Assembly: GCF_022601875.1 (NCBI RefSeq)
Contig: NZ_JAKVIP010000014.1
Location: 1 to 64,000, forward strand
DNA length: 64,000 bases
From: Chryseobacterium sp. SSA4.19
GTDB lineage: Bacteria; Bacteroidota; Bacteroidia; Flavobacteriales; Weeksellaceae
Reading direction: 5' to 3'
Shown: positions 1 through 8,229 of the stretch, piece after piece
Layout: every line of letters begins with the position of its first letter
How positions within the stretch are numbered: the stretch's first letter is position 1
Notes under the pieces: model-generated
What the model was told of the DNA's origin: nothing
What the model saw: the letters and a program-made list of their open reading frames with translations, nothing else
Database searches by the model: none
Translations under genes and position numbers: made by a program

Positions 1-46
1 TGCAACTCTAAGATAGCTTTTTTAGAGATAATCTCAACAAAAAATT

Positions 47-75
47 GAGGCTGACCAAACTTTTTGGACAGCCTC
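47..75 (-). terminator. Terminator after pyrophosphatase gene
   Basis: Near-perfect hairpin with arms GAGGCTG/CAGCCTC, extended by CCAAA/TTTGG. On the minus strand it is followed by AATTTTTTG. It lies 25 bases past the stop of the pyrophosphatase gene. Positions 1-46 hold nothing I can name. Confidence 0.8.
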
Positions 76-99
76 TTAATTTTATATTTTATGAGAATT

Positions 100-711
100 C
101 TATCCTCCGTATTTGTTAGCGTAATCTTCCTGAGAAGCTTTGATTACTCTTTTGGCATGTTCAGCCCCGTATACTTCCTGGATTCTGCATTTCGCAGGCT
201 CATCAGGTAAATTTTTATAGGTCAGGAAATAATGCATTAATCGTTTCACTTCAGCTTCAGGCAATTCTGAAATATCCCTGAAATGTCCGAAAGCGTGGTC
301 TCCGATCATTACCGCAACAATCTTATCATCAGCTTCACCACCATCGATCATTTTAAAACCTCCGATCGGAATAGCTTCCATCAATAAGCCTCCTGCATGA
401 ATGTTGTGAGAACTCAATACACAGATATCCAGCGGATCATGATCTCCCATCGTTACATCTTCTGCCCCTCTCTCCACTGCAAGATTCATCACGGCAGCAT
501 CACAATACGTTCTTGGAACAAAACCATATAACGCAGGAATGATATTGGAAAACTTTTGGGGCCTGTCTACCTTTAAAAACCCGGTTTCTTTATCCACTTC
601 ATATTTAATAGTGTCCGAAGGAACAATTTCCACGAAAACATTAACAACGTTCGGCGCATCTTCTCCCGCAGAAATCCCGTGCCATGGATGTGCTTTAAAA
701 TTTGGAATCAT
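100..711 (-). CDS. ppa: Inorganic pyrophosphatase (family I)
   Basis: Soluble cytoplasmic enzyme that hydrolyses pyrophosphate to two phosphates and so pulls biosynthetic reactions forward. The 203-residue protein fits family I. The acidic metal/substrate signature is visible as GDHDPLDICVL near residues 90-100, with a second conserved acidic stretch (GGEADDKIVAV) near residues 125-135, and YGFVPRTYCD matches the active-site Tyr region. The start at MIPNFKAHPWH fits flavobacterial homologues. The upstream gene on the same strand ends 22 bases away, so the two may share a transcript, and a strong hairpin follows the stop. Family assignment is confident. Regulation is not visible. Confidence 0.95.
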   Translation of the reverse strand: MIPNFKAHPWHGISAGEDAPNVVNVFVEIVPSDTIKYEVDKETGFLKVDRPQKFSNIIPALYGFVPRTYCDAAVMNLAVERGAEDVTMGDHDPLDICVLSSHNIHAGGLLMEAIPIGGFKMIDGGEADDKIVAVMIGDHAFGHFRDISELPEAEVKRLMHYFLTYKNLPDEPAKCRIQEVYGAEHAKRVIKASQEDYANKYGG

Positions 712-733
712 TATTTAATTTTATTTTTTTTAG

Positions 734-1246
734 TTAAGCTATTATTAAGATTTCTTTCCTCATATCATCAATGGTTGCTGAGATATAGTCATCACCATTC
801 ATGTAGTTCATAATGAATATGGTTTTAAATTCATCAAGATCAGTATTGCTGTTAATTCCTTCATAGGTTTTATGAAGCAGGCTCACGACTGCATTTTTCG
901 AATCGACAATGTTCTGCCAGGAATTTTTTGTCACATACAGCTGCTGTGAAGAATTGTATTCAAACTCATCCTGAATTGATTTTTCCGTTAAAAAGATAAA
1001 CTCATGGACAGCCAGTTCTTTATCGAATCGCTGAATAAGATTTGACGGCTTCATTCTTTCCAGAAAAAGAATCATTCTTTCATAAGACTGGGTCTTGTTC
1101 TGTGAATTCGATTTTACGGAAAGAAGTTTTATTTCCTGCTCTTTAAGTTTAATATAAGTGAATACAAATTGTCTTAGCAAAACCAGAAACGGTATTGCAA
1201 TAATCAATGCAAAAGCATAGGGTAAATATCCTGAAAAATTTGCCAT
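734..1246 (-). CDS. Small membrane-anchored protein of unknown function
   Basis: I do not recognise a characterised function. From the chosen start the protein has about 170 residues: an N-terminal hydrophobic segment (about residues 8-30, YLPYAFALIIAIPFLVLL), then a charged helical region rich in Lys/Glu/Gln, then an acidic C-terminal half. This suggests a single-pass inner-membrane protein with a cytoplasmic domain. Uncharacterised flavobacterial proteins with this layout exist. The longer reading frame begins with a TTG inside the -7 promoter box, so I moved the start to the ATG at 1246 (MANFSGYLPY). It lies directly upstream of ppa, 22 bases away, and may be co-transcribed with it. Confidence 0.7.
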   Translation of the reverse strand: MANFSGYLPYAFALIIAIPFLVLLRQFVFTYIKLKEQEIKLLSVKSNSQNKTQSYERMILFLERMKPSNLIQRFDKELAVHEFIFLTEKSIQDEFEYNSSQQLYVTKNSWQNIVDSKNAVVSLLHKTYEGINSNTDLDEFKTIFIMNYMNGDDYISATIDDMRKEILIIA

Positions 1247-1258
1247 AATTTGAGGTAG

Positions 1259-1266
1259 CAAAATTA
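1259..1266 (-). promoter_or_regulatory. -7 promoter box (TAATTTTG)
   Basis: Exact match to the Bacteroidetes -7 consensus TAnnTTTG. The predicted transcript would start near 1252, just upstream of the ATG at 1246. The box decides the start of the downstream gene, because the longer frame's first codon lies inside it. Confidence 0.6.
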
Positions 1267-1281
1267 ATGATAATTTCTGAA

Positions 1282-2214
1282 TTATGCTTCAAATAAAGCA
1301 GGCCGTTGTGTTACTTCATGATAACATATGCTGTTTTCATCAAAATAGTGGTATACAAGGCTTTTTCTGGTTCTCGTTTTGTCAATATGAGGTTCACCAC
1401 CATGCAGTATATTGGCGTGCCATATTAATAAGTCCCCTTTTTTAGCATTAAAAATTTCCTTTTTCAATCCCATTTCTCTTACTTTGCTTTCAAGAAACAG
1501 TTCATATTCCTTATAGCTCTTTTTGCCTATTTTAAAAAAGGTTCCTTCGTTATCATAATCGGAATTCAGGAAATAAGGTAATTTATGGCTTCCCGGAATA
1601 TAGTGCAATGCTCCGTTATTTTCATCCACATCTTCTAAAGCAATCCAGACTCCCAAAAGACCTCCCAACGGATAAGTCGTCATATGAATACTGTCCGAAT
1701 GGGTTTTTTGCTGGCTCCCGTTGATAAAGTTAATGCTCTGGAAAAGTTTAGCTTTCCCATCCAGTAAAACAGAAAGGAACTCCAACAGGTTTTTATCGGT
1801 ACCAATATTGCGCAGGAGATCGGAATGGTGAATGGCAAACATAAGCTTCCCTCCATACCTGAATTTCAAGGTTTCATTACTGACAAGCTTTTCAATTTCA
1901 GAATTGATGGCATCTGCTGTTTCAGCACTAAGATAATTTTTCAGAATCAGGTAGCCATTATCATCATATTGATCTGCACTTTTCTTATTTTCTTCAGAAA
2001 GATTTTTATACAAAGCAGTATTGGTTAAGTGTTGCTCGTCAATTTTTCTCTCATAAGGAGTGAGATGTGAAAAGTCTTTGCTGGATATACTTGAGTAATA
2101 GTTTTTATTAATTTTATACTTTTTATATAACGGAATATTATGTTTCAGTTTTCTCTTGTTGAAAAAATTGAAAAGCATGTACGTTATTTTATAGTTACGG
2201 ATCTTATTTAACAT
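1282..2214 (-). CDS. Phytanoyl-CoA dioxygenase (PhyH) family protein
   Basis: Fe(II)/2-oxoglutarate-dependent oxygenase of the PhyH fold. The iron-binding facial triad is visible as H172-x-D174 (THSDSIHM) and H271 (HANILHGG), with a 2-oxoglutarate-binding Arg nearby (R281 or R283). The core spans about residues 80-295 and ends in the typical LVYHYF strand. The first 75 residues are very basic, with no signal peptide or membrane segment. The substrate cannot be read from the sequence: family members hydroxylate fatty acyl-CoAs, amino acids and natural products. The stop lies 35 bases before the next gene's start. The next gene upstream on this strand ends 128 bases away, so this may be its own transcript. 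Confidence 0.8.
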   Translation of the reverse strand: MLNKIRNYKITYMLFNFFNKRKLKHNIPLYKKYKINKNYYSSISSKDFSHLTPYERKIDEQHLTNTALYKNLSEENKKSADQYDDNGYLILKNYLSAETADAINSEIEKLVSNETLKFRYGGKLMFAIHHSDLLRNIGTDKNLLEFLSVLLDGKAKLFQSINFINGSQQKTHSDSIHMTTYPLGGLLGVWIALEDVDENNGALHYIPGSHKLPYFLNSDYDNEGTFFKIGKKSYKEYELFLESKVREMGLKKEIFNAKKGDLLIWHANILHGGEPHIDKTRTRKSLVYHYFDENSICYHEVTQRPALFEA

Positions 2215-2342
2215 GGTATTATCATTTTTATGATGTAAATTTATTAATAATCAAGACGACAATATCAGATATTGATTATCTTATAGTTAATAGCGATTGT
2301 ATAGTTTTTACGACACTCAAGTGAGTGGATTAAAATATTTAT

Positions 2343-3257
2343 TTACAGGAAGTTATTTTTAAATTTTTCTAATATCAATACCTCTTTGGCAATTTCTTTT
2401 TTAGAATTTCTCAGAAATGGATAAGGCTTTAATTCGGGACGGAATCCTCTGAAAAATTCTTCAATAGCAGAAACTTCACTTCCTTCAAAATCAAAAATTT
2501 TATTTTTAATATTTTTCTTAATGACATGGTCAATCAATACTGAAGAGCCGGAGAGTTTCACAAATTCTTTATCATTGAATGTCCCAAGCAATGCAGCTGT
2601 TTTATCGTCATGATACACTGCAATAGAATTGATGATTTTATTTTCATACAAAAAAGAAGTGATCGTAAGCGAGCCTGCCTTATCAAAATCTTGGAAAGTC
2701 TTTATGAATTCCTGCTTATCATGGTCATTCTTTGTACCGATCAAATGTTCAGAAATAAAGGAAGATGCTTCCTGCATTGAAAGGTCTTTTATTTCAGATA
2801 GGGCCAGCACTTCTTCATCAAGCCTTAATTTCCTTTTTCTTTTCGGTGAATATTTCTGCCTAACCACCTCGTATTCTGCAGGAGGAATAAGAAAATTCTT
2901 TCTTTGATTTAATGGTATGCTAAATGTATTCTGATCATTAAAAGGATAGTACCAGATGTTATATTTTTTTTTAAAAAAGGTTAAAAAATGATCATTTACA
3001 TGGACATCATCTTTTTCAGAAAATATGCCCAATTGCTGGCAAAGCCTGGGATTAATAATTATTTTTAATCCGAATTTTCGTATGAATGGAACAGGCATTA
3101 TAGCTTCATAATCGTTTAAAACCAGAATCTCCCAGTTTTTACGGGCTGTAATATCAAGGAAAAGCTTAGAGGCAGAATATTTTCTCTGCTCAGAATTTTC
3201 CAGGCACCTGCTATATTTATCAAAATCAATTTCATTATACTTTAATCGTCTGATCAT
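2343..3257 (-). CDS. FemAB-like GNAT-fold acyltransferase
   Basis: About 304 residues with the layout of the FemAB-like/Acetyltransf_6 group: a poorly conserved N-terminal half, then a C-terminal GNAT-like core (from about residue 135). The core contains a basic RKRKLRLDEE stretch, ITSFLYENKIINSIAVYHDDKTAALLG-type strands and a terminal IFDFEGS...EFFRGFRPELKPYP segment, which is characteristic of the group. Such proteins transfer aminoacyl or acyl groups to cell-wall or surface glycans, but the substrate here is unknown. The ATG overlaps the radC stop by four bases (ATGA), so it is translationally coupled as the last gene of the lolD-ldt-radC operon. That position suits a cell-envelope role, which is inferred. 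Confidence 0.65.
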   Translation of the reverse strand: MIRRLKYNEIDFDKYSRCLENSEQRKYSASKLFLDITARKNWEILVLNDYEAIMPVPFIRKFGLKIIINPRLCQQLGIFSEKDDVHVNDHFLTFFKKKYNIWYYPFNDQNTFSIPLNQRKNFLIPPAEYEVVRQKYSPKRKRKLRLDEEVLALSEIKDLSMQEASSFISEHLIGTKNDHDKQEFIKTFQDFDKAGSLTITSFLYENKIINSIAVYHDDKTAALLGTFNDKEFVKLSGSSVLIDHVIKKNIKNKIFDFEGSEVSAIEEFFRGFRPELKPYPFLRNSKKEIAKEVLILEKFKNNFL

Positions 3258-3931
3258 AATATTCCGTCGTCTGAAAAGCTAAAATATGCGTTTTGGGTAA
3301 TAATGAGATGGTCCAGAAGCTGGATGCCCAATATTCTCCCGGCTTCTTTTATCTTTTGCGTGATATCAATATCTTCCCGGCTTGGTTTTAAATTTCCTGA
3401 AGGATGATTGTGCGCCACAATAATTCCCGTTGAAAAATGATCCAAAGCCGTTTTGAATAAGACTCTGACATCTACAATAGACTGGCTGATTCCGCCTTCG
3501 GTCAGTTTAGCCGTATGAATGATTTTGTTTCTTTGATTAAGGAAGATGGCCCAAAATTCTTCTGTCCGTAGATCCGACATTTGATTTTTGAAAATCAAAT
3601 AGGCGTCATTACTACCGGAAATAACTTTGATGTCCGAAGTTTCCTGTCTTGCTCTTCTTCTTCCAATTTCCAATGCTGTGGCAATAGAGATCGCCTTTAC
3701 TTTTCCCACTCCTTTAAATTTCATAAGGTCCTGAATAGAGAGCAGGCTCAAGCGGTGCCAATTGTTATCCACCGAAGCCAGTATTTTCTGGCCCAGTTCC
3801 AAAGCGCTTTCATCTTTGTTTCCATTTCTCATGATAATGGCCAACAGTTCGGAATCAGACAATGAATTCTTGCCCTTCTGAAAAAATTTTTCACGGGGAC
3901 GGTCGTCTTCAGCAAGAAATTTTATAGACAT
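3254..3931 (-). CDS. radC: RadC family JAB/MPN-domain protein
   Basis: 225-residue RadC homologue. The N-terminal half carries a helix-hairpin-helix-type region (KFKGVGKVKAISIATALEIGRR, about residues 70-92). The C-terminal half is the JAB1/MPN metalloprotease-like domain, with the JAMM-type motif HNHPSGNLKPSREDID followed by the conserved LLDHLIIT strand. It is annotated historically as a DNA repair protein, but a repair function is not established for the family. It lies between the L,D-transpeptidase (17-base gap) and the FemAB-like gene (4-base overlap), so it belongs to a minus-strand operon starting at lolD. Confidence 0.92.
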   Translation of the reverse strand: MSIKFLAEDDRPREKFFQKGKNSLSDSELLAIIMRNGNKDESALELGQKILASVDNNWHRLSLLSIQDLMKFKGVGKVKAISIATALEIGRRRARQETSDIKVISGSNDAYLIFKNQMSDLRTEEFWAIFLNQRNKIIHTAKLTEGGISQSIVDVRVLFKTALDHFSTGIIVAHNHPSGNLKPSREDIDITQKIKEAGRILGIQLLDHLIITQNAYFSFSDDGIL

Positions 3932-3948
3932 ATTTTTTCATCGTTTCG

Positions 3949-4527
3949 TTAATAAAAAGCATATAAAATTACAGGGCTTTTTGATTCATCAAGATATTGT
4001 GCCGTTTCCCGGAACGCATTCTTGGAAAGCATAGGACATCCGAAACTTAAACAGGTAAGGCTTTTCGATTCCTGATCGGGCACACAATAATAGGAATGAA
4101 GAACAATAGCTCTGGGCATGGCATTACTGTTGGTTTCGTCAAGGCCTTTCAAACGGTACGCTTTCCCGAATTTTCCGGAATAACTTTCGCCAATTTCATA
4201 CTTACCTAAAGAAGACTGATGGGAACCGTCTGTATTACTAAACTTTAAAGTTTCCGAATTTTTAACAACCGAACCTTCACTATGTGCTACAATAGCTTTC
4301 TGTATTATTTTATTGTTCTTAAGGTCGTATATAAAATACCTGTACTTCCCGGAATGGATTTTAAAATTAATAAAAACAGCAAGATTCTGATTGTAGTTTT
4401 TTCCTTTAAGAAAATTCTTAATCTCAGAAATTTTTGATTGGGGCAGATCATTAACAGCAGATGATGATTGAGATCTGATTGTTGAATTGAAGCTCAGGAA
4501 AGCCAATACAATAATAAAGTTTTTCAT
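3949..4527 (-). CDS. Murein L,D-transpeptidase catalytic-domain protein
   Basis: Exported protein with the catalytic layout of the L,D-transpeptidase-like family: AIVLHSYYCVPD supplies the conserved His, and SFGCPML supplies the Ser-x-Gly-Cys nucleophile motif. The family cross-links peptidoglycan or attaches proteins to it. The start was moved to the ATG giving MKNFIIVLAFLSFNSTIRSQ, a good Sec signal peptide. The longer frame from 4551 adds a charged leader and overlaps lolD by 8 bases. Downstream are radC and a FemAB-like gene and upstream is lolD, so the operon has an envelope flavour. Family is confident. The exact reaction (3-3 cross-linking or another) cannot be told from sequence. Confidence 0.8.
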   Translation of the reverse strand: MKNFIIVLAFLSFNSTIRSQSSSAVNDLPQSKISEIKNFLKGKNYNQNLAVFINFKIHSGKYRYFIYDLKNNKIIQKAIVAHSEGSVVKNSETLKFSNTDGSHQSSLGKYEIGESYSGKFGKAYRLKGLDETNSNAMPRAIVLHSYYCVPDQESKSLTCLSFGCPMLSKNAFRETAQYLDESKSPVILYAFY

Positions 4528-4543
4528 CATGCGATTATCAATT

Positions 4544-5212
4544 TTATTCAATGATCATTCCGTCTTTCATTACCAATTTCCTGTCAGTGATTTCTGCAAG
4601 ATTTGGGTTGTGGGTAACAATGACAAATGTCTGGTTATACTTGTCTCTTAAATCAAAAAACAAACGGTGAAGATCATCTGCATTTTTTGAATCGAGATTA
4701 CCTGTAGGCTCATCTGCGAAAATAATCTTAGGGGAATTGATTAAAGCTCTGGCCACCGCTACCCTCTGTGCTTCCCCTCCTGAGAGCTGATTGGGCTTAT
4801 GGTGCAGCCTTTGCTCGATTTTCAGGTCTTCAAATAAAGCATACGCCTTCTCGGTGGTTTCTTTTTCATTCGCTCCGGCAATTTTTGTAGGCAGCAGAAC
4901 ATTCTCCAAAGCGGTAAATTCTGGAAGCAGCTGATGAAATTGAAATACGAAGCCAATATTCTGGTTTCTGAATTTAGAAAGCTGTCTGTCGTTCATATTG
5001 ATAAAAGACTCTTGAGCGATGGTTATTTCGGTATTGTATTTATTTGAATAGCTTGGCTGATCCAATGTTCCCAGAATCTGCAGCAACGTAGATTTTCCTG
5101 CTCCGGATTCACCGACAATTGATACTACCTCTCCCGTTTTAATATGGATATCAACGCCTTTCAATACTTGTAAATTCCCATAAAATTTATGGATATTCCT
5201 TGCTTTAATCAT
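4544..5212 (-). CDS. lolD: Lipoprotein-release ABC transporter ATP-binding subunit
   Basis: 222-residue ABC ATPase of the MacB/LolD type. Walker A is GESGAGKST (about residues 35-43), the Q-loop region is [18 protein letters not shown], the signature is [15 protein letters not shown] and Walker B is [12 protein letters not shown], followed by the H-loop (VTHN). In the LolCDE complex it drives extraction of outer-membrane lipoproteins from the inner membrane. No LolC/E permease is adjacent, so the partner must be encoded elsewhere, as is usual in flavobacteria. It is the first gene of the lolD - L,D-transpeptidase - radC - FemAB-like operon. Its -7 box is only four bases from the ATG, suggesting a leaderless or very short-leader mRNA. 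Confidence 0.88.
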   Translation of the reverse strand: MIKARNIHKFYGNLQVLKGVDIHIKTGEVVSIVGESGAGKSTLLQILGTLDQPSYSNKYNTEITIAQESFINMNDRQLSKFRNQNIGFVFQFHQLLPEFTALENVLLPTKIAGANEKETTEKAYALFEDLKIEQRLHHKPNQLSGGEAQRVAVARALINSPKIIFADEPTGNLDSKNADDLHRLFFDLRDKYNQTFVIVTHNPNLAEITDRKLVMKDGMIIE

Positions 5213-5216
5213 GATT

Positions 5217-5224
5217 CAAAAATA
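5217..5224 (-). promoter_or_regulatory. -7 promoter box (TATTTTTG) of lolD
   Basis: Exact TAnnTTTG match on the minus strand. Only AATC separates it from the lolD ATG, so transcription should start at or within a few bases of the start codon. Confidence 0.6.
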
Positions 5225-5326
5225 GTAAATTGATTTTATATAATGACAATTTTTGACAGTAATAAATGGTTTTGAGATCTGTTGCTTTTTAACTTTTTTT
5301 AATATCACTAAAAATTAATAGTAATG

Positions 5327-5356
5327 AAAAAACCTCTCGGAATGGAGAGGTTTTTT
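5327..5356 (-). terminator. Terminator after the PDH E2 gene
   Basis: Hairpin AACCTCTC-ggaat-GGAGAGGTT flanked by A6 and T6, so it can work on both strands. It sits 18 bases past the stop of the dihydrolipoamide acetyltransferase gene. Confidence 0.8.
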
Positions 5357-5373
5357 ATGAAAAATTTAAAAAA

Positions 5374-6993
5374 TTACAGTAACAAAGTTAATGGACTTTC
5401 TAAATAGGTTTTTAAAGTCTGTAGGAACTGTGCTCCTGTAGCACCGTCTACCACTCTGTGGTCACATGCCAGTGAAAGCTTCATTATATTTCCGACTACG
5501 ATCTGACCATTTTTCACAACAGGCTTCTCTGTGATGGCACCTACTGAAAGAATGGCTGCGTTAGGCTGGTTAATGATGCTGGTAAACGTTTCAATCCCGA
5601 ACATTCCAAGGTTGGAAATAGAAAATGTGGAACCTTCCATTTCATTTGCCTTAAGACCTTTGGATTTCGCTCTTCCGGCCATATCCTTTACCGCAGCAGA
5701 AATCTGCGTATAGTTCATCTGGTCGGTATTTTTAAGTACCGGAACCACCAAACCGTCCGGAATAGCAACTGCCACACCGATATTGATGTTTCCTCTGTGA
5801 ATAATCTTATCACCAGCCCAGCTTGAATTTACCTGCGGATGTTTTCTCAGGGCAACAGCGGTAGCTTTGATAATCATGTCGTTAAAAGAAATTTTTGTAT
5901 CCGGTAAGGAATTGATTTCTTTTCTGGCTTCAATGGCTTTGTCCATATTGATTTCTACCATCAAATAGTAGTGAGGCGCAGAGAATTTACTTTCGGAAAG
6001 ACGTTTCGCAATAATATTTCTTACCTGTGAATTCGGAGTTTCCGTATCCTCGCCCTGAACAAAGCTTACTGCTACCTGAGCCGCTGCAGATGATGCCTGA
6101 GTTGCTTGAGCAGTTTCCTGTTTAGCTGCAGGCGTATAGTTTTCAATATCTTTTTTAACGATTCTTCCGTTTTCTCCTGATCCCTGAACACCGTGGATAT
6201 CCACTCCTTTTTCCTGGGCCATTTTCTTTGCCAACGGAGAGATTGCCACTCTGTCAGAAGATGAAGAATTTTCAGCCGGAGCCTGTTTTTCTTCTTCTTT
6301 TTTTACTTCAGCTGTTTTTTCAGCAGGCTTTTCTGATGACTGATCAGCAGCTTTCGGGGTATCTACTCCGGAAACATCTGTTCCTTCAGGTCCGATGATA
6401 GCCAATACAGAATCAACCGGAGCTGCTCCTCCTTCTTCAACACCCTGTTTTAAAAGGATCCCGTTAAATTCAGATTCAAAATCCTGAACCGCTTTATCTG
6501 TTTCGATCTCCGCAAGAAGGTCTCCTTCTTTCACAGTATCGCCTACGTTTTTATGCCATTTAGCCACTTTTCCTTCCGTCATGGTATCGGAAAGTCTTGG
6601 CATGGTAATCACTTCCACTCCTGCAGGAATCTCAGCATCGGTTTGTTCCACGCTGGTAGCGTTATTCTCTGTTTTTAATTCTTCTTCAGATTTCTTTTCT
6701 TCAGAATCATCAGATTTAGGAGCATCTCCGCCGGTCAGCCCTGAAATATCTTCTCCTTCTTTACCTATAATGGCAAGAACAGAATCTACCGCAGCAGCGC
6801 CTCCTTCTTCAACACCAATATACAAAAGAGTTCCTTCCAGCTCAGATTCAAAGTCCTGAACCGCTTTGTCTGTTTCGATCTCTGCTAAAATATCTCCTTC
6901 TTTTACTTTATCTCCTACGTTTTTATGCCATTTTGCCACCTTTCCTTCTGTCATGGTATCGGAAAGACGCGGCATTGTAATTACTTCTGCCAT
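5374..6993 (-). CDS. pdhC: Pyruvate dehydrogenase E2 (dihydrolipoamide acetyltransferase)
   Basis: Core of the pyruvate dehydrogenase complex, which transfers the acetyl group from lipoate to CoA. The 539 residues comprise two near-identical lipoyl domains (about 2-78 and 126-202, lipoylated lysines K43 and K167 in EIETDKAV), Ala/Glu/Lys-rich linkers, a peripheral subunit-binding domain (about 248-286) and a catalytic domain (about 310-539) with the active-site motif DHRVVDG (H512, D516). The lipoyl domains look like a recent internal duplication because the first half of each is almost the same. The E1 alpha gene lies upstream on the same strand, separated by a 108-base spacer holding an inverted repeat. 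No E1 beta or E3 gene is in the window. Confidence 0.95.
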   Translation of the reverse strand: MAEVITMPRLSDTMTEGKVAKWHKNVGDKVKEGDILAEIETDKAVQDFESELEGTLLYIGVEEGGAAAVDSVLAIIGKEGEDISGLTGGDAPKSDDSEEKKSEEELKTENNATSVEQTDAEIPAGVEVITMPRLSDTMTEGKVAKWHKNVGDTVKEGDLLAEIETDKAVQDFESEFNGILLKQGVEEGGAAPVDSVLAIIGPEGTDVSGVDTPKAADQSSEKPAEKTAEVKKEEEKQAPAENSSSSDRVAISPLAKKMAQEKGVDIHGVQGSGENGRIVKKDIENYTPAAKQETAQATQASSAAAQVAVSFVQGEDTETPNSQVRNIIAKRLSESKFSAPHYYLMVEINMDKAIEARKEINSLPDTKISFNDMIIKATAVALRKHPQVNSSWAGDKIIHRGNINIGVAVAIPDGLVVPVLKNTDQMNYTQISAAVKDMAGRAKSKGLKANEMEGSTFSISNLGMFGIETFTSIINQPNAAILSVGAITEKPVVKNGQIVVGNIMKLSLACDHRVVDGATGAQFLQTLKTYLESPLTLLL

Positions 6994-7004
6994 AATTTAT
7001 TTTA

Positions 7005-7092
7005 ATTTGAAAATTTGGTAATTTGGTAATTTGAAAATTAAAAAAGATATGATAATAAATCATTTTCAAATTTTCAAACTTTCAAATTGACT
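7005..7092. repeat. Imperfect intergenic inverted repeat, AATTTGAAAATT type
   Basis: The spacer between the pdhA and pdhC homologues contains units AATTTGAAAATT, AATTTGGT, AATTTGGT, AATTTGAAAATT, and after about 20 bases the inverse units ATTTTCAAATTTTCAAACTT and TTCAAATTG. The whole folds into a long AT-rich imperfect stem. A related element lies at 62500-62612. It looks like a dispersed repeat rather than a simple terminator. Confidence 0.65.
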
Positions 7093-7101
7093 TATTATCT
7101 T

Positions 7102-8103
7102 TTAGTTCTCTAATTTGTCTAAGAATGGATAATCTTCCTGAGCATATACGTACTCATAGATTTTTTCAGGATCCGGATATGGTGAATTTTCCATAAACTC
7201 AATGCATTCTTCAACGAAATCCCTTGATTTGTTGTCTGTAGCTTCCAGTTCCTCTTCCGTTGCCCAGTTATTTTCAAGGATTCTCGCTTTGATCAATTCA
7301 ATAGGATCATCTTTTTTATGGATAGCCACTTCGTCTTTAGAACGGTAAGGTTCCGCATCAGACATTGAATGCCCTCTGTAACGGTAAGTTCTTGCCTCAA
7401 TAAAAGTAGGTCCGTCTCCTCTTCTTGCTCTTTCAATGGCTTCATAAGCAGCTTCGGCTACTTTTTCAGGATCCATTGCATCTACGGCAAGACAAGGCAT
7501 TTCATAGCCTAAACCTAATTTATAGATATCTTCGTGGTTTGCCGTTCTTTTTACAGAAGTACCCATTGCATACTGGTTGTTTTCCACTACAAAAACCACC
7601 GGTAATTTCCAGTTCATCGCCATGTTAAACGTTTCATGTAATGAACCCTGTCTAGCAGCTCCGTCCCCGAAAAAGCAGATGTTTACCGCTTTTCTGTCAA
7701 AATACTGATCTGCAAAAGCAATACCCGCACCTAAAGGAATCTGTCCTCCTACAATACCGTGGCCTCCGTAAAACCGATGCTCTTTACTGAAAATGTGCAT
7801 AGATCCACCCATACCTCCGGACGTACCTGTTGCCTTACCGCAAAGTTCTGCCATAATTCTTTTAGGGTCTACGCCCATAGCCATCGGATGAATATGACAT
7901 CGGTAAGCGGTAATCATACTGTCTTTGGTTAAGTCCATTGCATGGGTAAAACCGGCAGGAATAGCTTCCTGGCCATTATACAAATGTAAAAAACCTCTGA
8001 TCTTTTGTTTTAAATAAAGAGAACGGCATTTGTCTTCAAACCTTCTCCACATTGTCATATCTTCATACCACTTCAGGTATACCTCTTTAGAAAATTCTTT
8101 CAT
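7102..8103 (-). CDS. pdhA: Pyruvate dehydrogenase E1 component, alpha subunit
   Basis: Thiamine-diphosphate-dependent subunit that, with E1 beta, decarboxylates pyruvate and reductively acetylates lipoyl-E2. The 333-residue length is normal. The ThDP/Mg motif GDGAARQGSLHE...ENNQYAMGTS (about residues 145-180), the GGHGIVGGQIPLGAG loop and the YRYRGHSMSDAEPYR loop are all visible. It is transcribed towards the E2 gene 108 bases away, from an exact TAnnTTTG box at 8142-8149. The E1 beta gene is not adjacent, so the complex is encoded at split loci. Confidence 0.95.
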   Translation of the reverse strand: MKEFSKEVYLKWYEDMTMWRRFEDKCRSLYLKQKIRGFLHLYNGQEAIPAGFTHAMDLTKDSMITAYRCHIHPMAMGVDPKRIMAELCGKATGTSGGMGGSMHIFSKEHRFYGGHGIVGGQIPLGAGIAFADQYFDRKAVNICFFGDGAARQGSLHETFNMAMNWKLPVVFVVENNQYAMGTSVKRTANHEDIYKLGLGYEMPCLAVDAMDPEKVAEAAYEAIERARRGDGPTFIEARTYRYRGHSMSDAEPYRSKDEVAIHKKDDPIELIKARILENNWATEEELEATDNKSRDFVEECIEFMENSPYPDPEKIYEYVYAQEDYPFLDKLEN

Positions 8104-8141
8104 GTGTTGAGCTCTTGCTTATTTATTATGAAATAGTTGAG

Positions 8142-8149
8142 CAAAATTA
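8142..8149 (-). promoter_or_regulatory. -7 promoter box (TAATTTTG) of pdhA
   Basis: Exact TAnnTTTG match on the minus strand, giving a leader of roughly 30 bases before the pdhA ATG at 8103. Confidence 0.6.
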
Positions 8150-8229
8150 TAAAAAAAACTTCGTTTTTATTGTATTTACACCCATTGTTTTTTAGTTATA
8201 ATATTATATTTACATGTTCAAACTTACTT

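Noticed and set aside
6830..6993. Direct repeat within the E2 gene (6400-6610 against 6830-6993)
   Set aside because: It is the duplicated lipoyl domain, normal for E2 proteins, and not a mobile repeat.
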